Shown here: piece by piece, positions 1-4,715 of the stretch
How the letters are laid out: each line of letters begins with the position of its first letter
How positions within the stretch are numbered: the stretch's first letter is position 1
Source of the DNA: Candidatus Harrisonbacteria bacterium
GTDB lineage: Bacteria; Patescibacteriota; Minisyncoccia; UBA6257; UBA11618
Direction: 5' to 3'
Assembly: GCA_023244865.1 (NCBI GenBank)
Contig: JAHFLM010000002.1
Coordinates: 24,405-31,277 of the forward strand
Length of the DNA: 6,873 bases
Translations under genes and position numbers: made by a program
The notes under the pieces: model-generated
What the model was told of the DNA's origin: nothing
What the model saw: only the letters and a program-made list of their open reading frames with translations
The model's database searches: none

Positions 1-206
1 CCCCCATCCACCAAAACCGTCAAATGCGAGTGAATATGATATTCCAAATTCAAATGATCCTCCAAACATTCGAGCCCCAGCTCCTTCGAAGTCACGGGCG
101 TCCAAAGTTTCTTAGTTTCCAAATTAAATTTATAAGCCCCAAAGCCGACCAAAACCGCCAAGACCACCCCTAAAAATACAAACCAATCGCTGGACTTTGT
201 CCACAT
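1..206 (-). CDS. Membrane-anchored protein, N-terminal part (runs off left edge)
   Basis: An open minus-strand frame starts at ATG 206-204 and continues past base 1, giving 68 residues. It begins MWTKSSDWFVFLGVVLAVLV, a short N-terminus followed by one hydrophobic helix (about residues 8-24), so it is probably an exported protein tethered by an uncleaved signal anchor. After the helix comes a soluble stretch that ends in HIHSHLTVLVDG (residues 57-68). A pattern of His-x-His-x-His followed by a hydrophobic beta strand and VDG is familiar to me from small exported proteins of CPR bacteria and archaea that continue with an 'IPANIGI'-like segment; that continuation lies outside the window. The function is unknown, although the His cluster could bind metal. 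The start is the only ATG before the hydrophobic helix, and a TATAAT box lies 5 bases upstream of it, suggesting a leaderless mRNA. The frame and anchor are clear; the family link is tentative. Confidence 0.72.
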   Translation of the reverse strand, partial: MWTKSSDWFVFLGVVLAVLVGFGAYKFNLETKKLWTPVTSKELGLECLEDHLNLEYHIHSHLTVLVDG

Positions 207-218
207 ATGTATTATAAT
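191..218 (+). promoter_or_regulatory. Promoter of tRNA-Gln, with palindromic -10 shared by the divergent gene
   Basis: On the plus strand, TGGACT (191-196, 4 of 6 matches to TTGACA), a 16-base spacer and a perfect TATAAT (213-218) precede the tRNA; the predicted start near 225 leaves about 7 bases of leader. The -10 sits in ATTATAAT (211-218), which is its own reverse complement. The minus strand therefore also reads TATAAT (216-211), 5 bases before the ATG of the leftward gene, placing that start site at about the start codon. I see no -35 for the leftward direction. This is prediction from sequence only. Confidence 0.6.
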
Positions 219-231
219 TTAACACGCTAAT

Positions 232-302
232 TGCCAGTTCGTCTAATGGTAGGACACGCGCCTCTGGAGCGTGGAATCGGGGTTCGAGCCCCTGACTGGC
301 AG
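232..302 (+). tRNA. tRNA-Gln (anticodon CTG)
   Basis: The sequence folds by hand into a complete cloverleaf of 71 bases. The 7-bp acceptor stem is TGCCAGT (232-238) with ACTGGCA (295-301), with no mismatch. The D arm is GTC...GAC, and the loop carries the usual GG. The 5-bp anticodon stem is CGCGC (257-261) with GCGTG (269-273). The loop is CTCTGGA (262-268), with T33 and anticodon CTG at 264-266, which reads CAG (Gln). A 4-base variable region follows, then a T arm with loop TTCGAGC (283-289). The U1-A72 pair and discriminator G73 (302) fit tRNA-Gln. The following bases are CAA, so the 3' CCA is not encoded and must be added by a nucleotidyltransferase. No terminator lies between it and the next ATG, 29 bases on, so transcription may run into the KAP gene. 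Confidence 0.95.
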
Positions 303-331
303 CAAAATAAATAAAAGCAAATTAAATACGC

Positions 332-1600
332 ATGAGTTTTCCAACAGAAAAACATCTTCAAGATTTTGAAAAAGATAAATTTAATTACAAGACACTATCC
401 AAGAGAATTTTAGATGAGGTTTTACTAAAAATGGAACTACCTAACTGTTTCGGATTTTATGGAAACTGGGGAAGTGGAAAATCAACAATAATAAACTATA
501 TCCAACAACACTTAGGCGAAAAAACAGACGAAAGCTATAAAAAAGTTATTTTTGTCTATTTTGAACCGTGGAAATACGAATACTCCAACCAAAGTGATCT
601 GTTGTTCGCCCTACTTAACTGTATAAAAAAGAAACACAACAACAATAAAAATGTGTGGAAAAAAATAATGGTTGACGTAGCAGTTATTGGCTCAAGCATT
701 CTAAGAAAAACAACGTTAGCAGATACACAAGAAATTGTGGGGGACTTCAAGATCTTCGAAGATAAATTCCTAAATGAACACGAAATATGGATCGACAAAA
801 TAGAAGAATTGCAAAAAAACTTCGAAGAAGTCATTGCTAAAACATTAAAAAAGAATAAGGCTTCAAAACTTGTTATTTTTATTGATGATCTAGATAGATG
901 CCTCCCAGAAAACGCAGTCAAACTACTTGAAGGAATAAAGAACTTCTTACTTATTGAAAATACGCTATTTGTAATTGCTATCGATAGAAGAGTTATAAGT
1001 GAAATGGTAGAAAAAAAATACGGACTACATGATGGCTATGGGGATGAATACCTAACGAAAATAATTCACTATTATTACGAACTACCAACGGTGAGCTTAA
1101 AAGATGTTATCAAAGAGACACTTTCTACTCATAATATAGAAACAAACGAGAGTCAGTGTGGATATATGGCAGAATTCTTAAAAGATGAGGCGAAAGAACC
1201 TCGTTATGCAAAACACATAATTCATCAGTTAGGCATGGCAATAAATCTATCCGAAGATTCTAAAAAAGATATAAAAGAAGACACTCAAAATACCAGCTTA
1301 AAGTACTTATTTGTCGCATCCTTCTTATTAACAAAGTTTCCAAAATTATTCTCTAGTGGAGATCCAGCAACGCTAATTAGAAACATAAGAGATTCTGCAA
1401 ATATACTCAAAACAGGAAACAATCATGGAGACGAATATAGAAAAATCGTTGATAGTTATAATATAAGTCAAGAGATTAGAACCAAACTAGAAAACATAGT
1501 TCAACACTCAATCTCAAGAGTGGGTGAATCATCTCCTGAGAAAATTATTAATTCAGAAAAACTAACTAAGGCAATAAAACAACTCAGAGCATTTCAATAA
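332..1600 (+). CDS. KAP-family P-loop NTPase
   Basis: This 422-residue protein has the full set of KAP NTPase motifs. Walker A is GNWGSGKST (44-52), the family's typical G-x-W-G-x-G-K-S/T form. After it come the KAP-typical FEPWKYE segment, Walker B with IDDLDRC (184-190), a sensor-1-like strand FVIAIDRRV (213-221), the YLTKIIHYYYELP segment, and EPRYAKHIIHQLGMA, matching the family's C-terminal 'NPR-x-x-KR' helix. Known members include animal Kidins220/ARMS and the F-plasmid phage-exclusion protein PifA; prokaryotic members are patchy, mobile and often suspected defence genes. Many have transmembrane helices inserted after Walker A; here I see only a short hydrophobic patch (about 112-124), so it is probably soluble or peripheral. 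The gene is strongly A+T-rich with many ATA, AGA and AAT codons (361-420 is 15/60 G+C, versus 28/60 at 5941-6000 in the ABC-F gene), which suggests acquisition. No clear ribosome binding site precedes the ATG. The substrate is unknown. Confidence 0.9.
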   Translation: MSFPTEKHLQDFEKDKFNYKTLSKRILDEVLLKMELPNCFGFYGNWGSGKSTIINYIQQHLGEKTDESYKKVIFVYFEPWKYEYSNQSDLLFALLNCIKKKHNNNKNVWKKIMVDVAVIGSSILRKTTLADTQEIVGDFKIFEDKFLNEHEIWIDKIEELQKNFEEVIAKTLKKNKASKLVIFIDDLDRCLPENAVKLLEGIKNFLLIENTLFVIAIDRRVISEMVEKKYGLHDGYGDEYLTKIIHYYYELPTVSLKDVIKETLSTHNIETNESQCGYMAEFLKDEAKEPRYAKHIIHQLGMAINLSEDSKKDIKEDTQNTSLKYLFVASFLLTKFPKLFSSGDPATLIRNIRDSANILKTGNNHGDEYRKIVDSYNISQEIRTKLENIVQHSISRVGESSPEKIINSEKLTKAIKQLRAFQ

Positions 1601-1616
1601 AACAAAAAAGTAACCC

Positions 1617-2336
1617 ATGACCCCAAAACAAATAACAATCGCAATCCTATTAATAATCATCGGAGCAGCATTCTTTTTCTACCAACAAAAAAATATCCCT
1701 AATAAAAAACTTATTCTTTCAGCCTCTTTTGGCTGTGACGATAGTTCTCACTTTATCGCTGAATTTAAAGAAATAAACAAAGTAAATATTATTGTAGATG
1801 GTGTAATCACTAAAACCCTTCCGAGAACAGATGGAGATGGTCAAAGATTTGAAGATACTTCTTCTATTTATGTCTTTGCGGGTGAAGAAGTGAATGTGAC
1901 AAATAAAGCCACTAATAAAATGACGGTCTGCCACCAACCACTCGACCCTAACAACGCCCCGATTAACTTTGGCGACGCAGCTGAAGGTGCGGGCGTTAAA
2001 CAAGACCTCGCCCTAATAGTCAGCGAAAACATCATCGGTAAATGGCAAAGCTTAGACGACGTAAAATTCGCCCGAGAATTCAAACCGGGCAACATCGTAG
2101 ATAAAATTTATGATGGCAAACTTATCTCAATCGACAGTTGGAAAATCTTCACCAAAGCCACCACCCCCACAAATGAATTCCCCCTCGAAAACAACACCCC
2201 CTACCTCCAAATAAAATTAACGGACAAAGAAGCTCAAGCGGTTTATTTTAAAATCTCCAAACTCACTCCTGAAGAATTAGAACTAATCTACCTAGACCGC
2301 GGCGGCATCCTAAACTTCAAAGCAATTGGCAAATAA
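1617..2336 (+). CDS. Exported MliC-like and lipocalin-like two-domain protein
   Basis: This 239-residue protein starts with a signal anchor (about residues 5-22, ITIAILLIIIGAAFFFY) and no lipobox cysteine, so it should be held on the outer face of the membrane. Residues 33-107 resemble the MliC family (membrane-bound inhibitor of C-type lysozyme): a SxxxxC strand with C40, a beta strand ending in TLPR, RFEDTSSIYVFAGEEVNV, and a closing C105 that could form the family's disulfide with C40. From about 139 comes a second beta-rich domain with GKWQSLDDVKFAREF (141-155), W175 and KLTPEELELIYLDRGGILNF near the end, like the small lipocalin-type 'GxW' domains. The inhibitor role is inference from the first domain; lysozyme resistance or wall protection would suit an epibiotic cell. 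The gene starts 16 bases after the KAP stop and overlaps the next gene by 11 bases. The first half is visibly more A+T-rich than the second. Confidence 0.72.
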   Translation: MTPKQITIAILLIIIGAAFFFYQQKNIPNKKLILSASFGCDDSSHFIAEFKEINKVNIIVDGVITKTLPRTDGDGQRFEDTSSIYVFAGEEVNVTNKATNKMTVCHQPLDPNNAPINFGDAAEGAGVKQDLALIVSENIIGKWQSLDDVKFAREFKPGNIVDKIYDGKLISIDSWKIFTKATTPTNEFPLENNTPYLQIKLTDKEAQAVYFKISKLTPEELELIYLDRGGILNFKAIGK

Positions 2337-3123
2337 CAACTCAATAAAATCTTTCGCAAAAGAATTCCTAATTTTCGGCATCAAAGAAGCTCGGGCCGCC
2401 ATCTTTGCTGGTTCGTTTTTTGTCCTGCTTTTTATCTCTAATCACATTCCCCTTTTTGGGCTGGCTCGATATGACTTTCTTTTCTTAGCCGCTGTCGCCA
2501 TCCAATTAGTCCTTTACTTCACCAAACTCGAAACCAAAGACGAGGTAAAAGTCATCTTTATATTTCACATTATTGGGCTCGTCTTAGAGCTTTATAAAAC
2601 CAGCCCGAGCATCGGCTCATGGAGTTATCCCGAAAACGGAGTATTAAAAATTGCCACCGTACCTTTATATAGCGGCTTCATGTATGCGGCGATTGGCAGC
2701 TATATCAGCCAAGCTTGGAAAATATTCAAACTCGAACTCACCAACTACTCGTACTATCTAATAAGCGCCTTCCTCTGCTTTCTAATCTATCTAAACTTTT
2801 TTACCAATCACTATATTTACGACTTTAGAATCTTCCTCATCTTAGCCGTCTTCATCTTCTTTTGGCGTACCAAAGTTTATTTCACAGTCACAAACATTCG
2901 CCGCTACATGCCACTAAACCTCTCTTTTATCTTTATCGCTTTTTTCATTTGGATTGCCGAAAACATCTCTACTTATTGGGGTGCTTGGAAATATCCCGAT
3001 CAAATCCACACTTGGAATATAGTTTCCACCGGCAAAATTACCTCTTGGTTTCTAATGGTCATCATTAGCTTTATCTTAGTGGCTTATTTAAAACATTTTA
3101 AAAAAGATATCTTGAAAAAATAA
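2326..3123 (+). CDS. DUF817 family integral membrane protein
   Basis: This 265-residue polytopic membrane protein has about eight hydrophobic segments (near residues 24-38, 50-65, 76-90, 112-127, 143-160, 167-180, 197-211 and 240-255). It shows the conserved blocks I know from DUF817: a start like 'FxxFGxKEARA', DFLFLAA (50-56), KLETKDE, FHIIGLVLELYKT (80-92), GSWSYPE (97-103), VPLYSGFMYAAIGSY (112-126), NFFTNHY (157-163) and WIAENISTYWGAWKYPDQ (209-226). Length and block order fit a complete member. No biochemical function is established for the family that I know of. The frame opens after a stop at 2311-2313, and the first usable start is TTG 2326, inside the end of the preceding gene, which implies translational coupling; the next in-frame ATG is far downstream (M119) and would remove conserved blocks. 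It is the last gene before a bidirectional terminator. Confidence 0.88.
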   Translation: MANNNSIKSFAKEFLIFGIKEARAAIFAGSFFVLLFISNHIPLFGLARYDFLFLAAVAIQLVLYFTKLETKDEVKVIFIFHIIGLVLELYKTSPSIGSWSYPENGVLKIATVPLYSGFMYAAIGSYISQAWKIFKLELTNYSYYLISAFLCFLIYLNFFTNHYIYDFRIFLILAVFIFFWRTKVYFTVTNIRRYMPLNLSFIFIAFFIWIAENISTYWGAWKYPDQIHTWNIVSTGKITSWFLMVIISFILVAYLKHFKKDILKK

Positions 3124-3125
3124 AG

Positions 3126-3156
3126 AAACACTTCCCCTGAATGAGGAAGTGCTTTT
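3126..3156. terminator. Bidirectional intrinsic terminator between convergent genes
   Basis: CACTTCC (3129-3135) pairs perfectly with GGAAGTG (3145-3151) around a 9-base loop. On the plus strand it is followed by CTTTT, with AAA on the 5' side. On the minus strand the complement of the 5' side gives TTTCTTTATTTTTT after the stem. The hairpin starts 5 bases after the stop of the DUF817 gene and ends just before the stop of the converging Mpo1-like gene, so one element serves both. Confidence 0.85.
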
Positions 3157-3159
3157 GAT

Positions 3160-3489
3160 TTAATTTGGACCACGAAGCGACTTCTTAGCAATCGCAATCT
3201 CTTTTTTCATAAGGCCAAGAAATGCATAAACTACCATTTTATGATCAGCAACTAAGCTATAAAACGGGTGCTTGAATGTCGTGGGTCGATTTCCCTCTAT
3301 GTAGAAATGAGAAAGCCATGCGGGCCCATACGAAACAATGGGCAGCAAAAACAAAAGGTCCGAGTTAGCGGTAAAATATGACGCCATAATCACAACATAA
3401 GCCGACAAAGTTCCGATCACGTGAATAATTCGAGTACTAAGCTTACTGTGTTCTAAAACATAAAGAGGCCAGAATTTATTAAAAGTCAT
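3160..3489 (-). CDS. Mpo1-like (DUF962) small membrane protein
   Basis: From ATG 3489-3487 this is a 109-residue protein with about three hydrophobic segments (24-40, 45-63, 77-94). It carries the conserved pattern of the Mpo1-like/DUF962 family: YVLEHS (10-15), H23 in the first helix, SYGPAWLSHFYIEGNRPTTF (53-72), H74, and SLVADHKM (78-85). The yeast member Mpo1 is an Fe(II)-dependent dioxygenase that shortens 2-hydroxy fatty acids in the ER; conserved histidines bind the metal. Histidines 14, 23, 61, 74 and 83 here are candidate ligands. Whether the bacterial form does this reaction is not established. A longer version from TTG 3567 is possible, but the ATG is preferred because it has GGAGG 5 bases upstream and its N-terminus fits the family. 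It lies 90 bases downstream of the DHNA/oxygenase fusion with no clear terminator between, so the two may share a transcript. Confidence 0.82.
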   Translation of the reverse strand: MTFNKFWPLYVLEHSKLSTRIIHVIGTLSAYVVIMASYFTANSDLLFLLPIVSYGPAWLSHFYIEGNRPTTFKHPFYSLVADHKMVVYAFLGLMKKEIAIAKKSLRGPN

Positions 3490-3493
3490 TTTA

Positions 3494-3500
3494 CCCTCCC
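3494..3500 (-). promoter_or_regulatory. Shine-Dalgarno site that fixes the Mpo1-like start
   Basis: The minus strand reads GGGAGGG followed by TAAA and ATG (3489). The core GGAGG lies 5 bases from the start codon. It is the only strong Shine-Dalgarno match before any gene in this window, and it argues for the 109-residue protein rather than the TTG-started 135-residue version. Confidence 0.7.
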
Positions 3501-3579
3501 GCACCTTTCGGCACCAAGTGTTAAAAAGAACCATATAAAGAATACTACAATGCCAACCACGCCACAAACTTTTTTATAC

Positions 3580-4524
3580 TTAAATTTTCGTATTAAATCT
3601 CAATCCAAAAGTCAGCCGATCTTCCAAAATATTTTCCAAATAATGAAAGGGGCGATAATTAGACCCGAAAAATCCCGGAGCTCGAAGAATCATCACATGC
3701 CCCGGTGCAGCTTCTAAAAACCGTGGATTAGTTTTTTCTCGATCGTCACATAAATAAAAACTTCCATAACCCTTCATTAAGAAAACGCAGATTAAATTAA
3801 TATTAGCCGCATGATCCACGTGAGGTGTAATCCCAATCGAACCCGCATCATATTTCTGGAGCACCGGCTCGTTAAAAGTAATAGGGCTATTTAGAAATGG
3901 CTTAACTAAAGCTGCTTGAAGTTTGTAATTAAGAAGACTGGTAAAATCTTCTTGCAACCTTCGATAAAGACTCTCTTCTGGAAATTTAGAAAAGGAAGAA
4001 AGTTGCTCTCTCACTTTATGCTTACCCACAAACTCCGGCTGCCTCGCATATTCATAATTTTCCGCCTCTTTAAGTAAAACAAGCCGCCGCTCCTCAGGAA
4101 TAATCGGAAAGCTAACCCCACCCTCTTTTATTAACTCGTGAATCACCGAATCAATATTGAAATCCAAGAGATTAGTAAAATAAAAATTACCCCTTTTCAC
4201 CACCACTTCCGGCGCCCCATTATCCCAAATATCCAGTTTTTTAACCGCCACCACGACCTCCCTAATTTTCTTATCTAAAATAATTTCACTAGCAATCTTC
4301 TCCGCTAAAGTTTCAATCAACTCGCAAAACTCCCCCTCTATCACTTTTTGAGCAATCTTTTTACTTTGCCGATAATCCACCGTCTCTTCTAATAAAATCC
4401 CCTTCACGTCATCGCCCCAAGGCGTAATCGTAATATTTATCTCGAAGCGTTGAGAAGTGTGTTTTTCTTTTTCGGTCGCGCCATGAAGTCCTGTAAAAAT
4501 AAGCTTGTTTATTTTGATTTGCAT
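3580..4524 (-). CDS. Dihydroneopterin aldolase-like domain fused to 2OG-Fe(II) oxygenase-like domain
   Basis: This 314-residue protein appears to be a two-domain fusion. Residues 1-112 align by eye with FolB (dihydroneopterin aldolase, which cleaves 7,8-dihydroneopterin in folate synthesis). The residues matching catalytic Glu22, Tyr54, Glu74 and Lys100 of the S. aureus enzyme are present as E20 (in GLHGATEKEK), Y51 (TVDYRQ), E71 (LIETLAEKIA) and K95. Residues about 140-314 look like a 2-oxoglutarate/Fe(II) dioxygenase: QKYDAGSIGITPHVDH (223-238) gives the H235-x-D237 metal pair, followed by PGHVMILRAPGF (274-285), the distal H294 (RPFHYLEN) and arginines R303 and R309, one of which could bind 2-oxoglutarate. 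FolB is normally about 120 residues and free-standing. A pterin-modifying role is possible but unproven; other FolB-type activities (epimerase, FolX) also fit. It starts 16 bases after a large hairpin and has no Shine-Dalgarno site. Confidence 0.83.
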   Translation of the reverse strand: MQIKINKLIFTGLHGATEKEKHTSQRFEINITITPWGDDVKGILLEETVDYRQSKKIAQKVIEGEFCELIETLAEKIASEIILDKKIREVVVAVKKLDIWDNGAPEVVVKRGNFYFTNLLDFNIDSVIHELIKEGGVSFPIIPEERRLVLLKEAENYEYARQPEFVGKHKVREQLSSFSKFPEESLYRRLQEDFTSLLNYKLQAALVKPFLNSPITFNEPVLQKYDAGSIGITPHVDHAANINLICVFLMKGYGSFYLCDDREKTNPRFLEAAPGHVMILRAPGFFGSNYRPFHYLENILEDRLTFGLRFNTKI

Positions 4525-4540
4525 AAATTTAAATTATTAA

Positions 4541-4589
4541 AGCCCGTAAATAAAAAATCCCCAGAAAGGGGACGTTTTATTTACGGGCT
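4541..4589. terminator. Large hairpin, probable intrinsic terminator upstream of the FolB-fusion gene
   Basis: The arms 4541-4555 and 4575-4589 pair over 15 bp without mismatch (AGCCCGTAAATAAAA and its complement). After a 2x2 internal loop, TCCCC (4558-4562) pairs with GGGGA (4568-4572) around AGAAA. Read on the minus strand, the GC-rich apical stem CCCC/GGGG is followed at once by ATTTTTTATTT, a good U tract; the plus strand gives ACGTTTTATTT. It could end transcripts coming from the nucleotidyltransferase or from the small leader at 4675. It sits only 16 bases before the ATG at 4524, so it may equally be a control element of that gene. Confidence 0.75.
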
Positions 4590-4626
4590 ATTATTAATAA
4601 TGAAAAGTCCCCTTAAAAGATAGGGG
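4566..4626 (-). promoter_or_regulatory. Attenuator-like alternative pairing upstream of the FolB-fusion gene
   Basis: Read on the minus strand, CCCCT (4626-4622) can pair with AGGGG (4613-4609), and TCCCC (4572-4568) with GGGGA (4562-4558), the latter followed by six T. Between them, AAGGGGAC (4614-4607) is perfectly complementary over 8 bp to GTCCCCTT (4573-4566). Pairing 2:3 would break both the upstream hairpin and the core of the terminator hairpin, the usual layout of an attenuator or riboswitch expression platform. Against this, the lower 15-bp stem of the terminator would compete strongly, and any two CCCC/GGGG hairpins can cross-pair. No known riboswitch class is recognised. Confidence 0.35.
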
Positions 4627-4675
4627 CGGAGTGAATAAATCCGGACCAAGTGCTAATGTATTTAGTAATTAACAT
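4613..4675 (-). CDS. Possible 20-codon leaderless small ORF (leader peptide candidate)
   Basis: On the minus strand an ATG at 4675-4673 opens a 20-codon frame (MLITKYISTWSGFIHSAPIF) that ends in TAA at 4615-4613. The ATG coincides with the start site predicted from the TTGACA-17-CAGAAT promoter just upstream (+1 near 4676), matching the near-leaderless pattern of other genes here. Its stop codon lies in the loop-proximal part of the CCCC/GGGG hairpin, right before AAGGGGAC's GGGGAC, so a ribosome finishing this ORF would mask the sequence able to pair with the terminator. There is no run of one amino acid codon to indicate what would be sensed. A 20-codon ORF can arise by chance and no homologue is recognised, so confidence is low. 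Confidence 0.25.
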   Translation of the reverse strand: MLITKYISTWSGFIHSAPIF

Positions 4676-4682
4676 TCTTTTC

Positions 4683-4711
4683 ATTCTGAGCGACGACGAT
4701 TTTTTTGTCAA
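4683..4711 (-). promoter_or_regulatory. Candidate promoter for the leader of the FolB-fusion gene
   Basis: The minus strand has a perfect TTGACA (4711-4706), exactly 17 bases of spacer and CAGAAT (4688-4683, 4 of 6 matches to TATAAT). Predicted start is near 4676. It begins just after the stop codon of the nucleotidyltransferase gene (4716-4718), so the FolB-fusion gene may have its own transcript with a leader of about 150 bases. An alternative AT-rich -10 (AATAAT, 4538-4533) lies next to the FolB-fusion ATG. Confidence 0.45.
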
Positions 4712-4715
4712 AAAA

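Noticed and set aside
556..921. Minus-strand open frame of 121 codons inside the KAP gene
   Set aside because: It lies wholly within a gene with clear Walker motifs and its own translation is Ser/Phe-rich with no recognisable domain.
232..1616. Integrated element bounded by a tRNA att repeat
   Set aside because: No second copy of the tRNA 3' segment (GGTTCGAGCCCC...) and no integrase are visible in the window.
1719..2095. Two minus-strand open frames opposite the MliC-like gene
   Set aside because: Both lie inside a well-supported coding region and resemble no family.
2862..3068. Plus-strand 68-codon frame inside the DUF817 gene
   Set aside because: It overlaps conserved DUF817 blocks in another frame and shows no domain.
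3490..3567. N-terminal extension of the Mpo1-like gene from TTG 3567 (26 extra residues)
   Set aside because: The extension (beginning with WRGWHCS) does not look like the family, while the ATG at 3489 has GGAGG five bases upstream.
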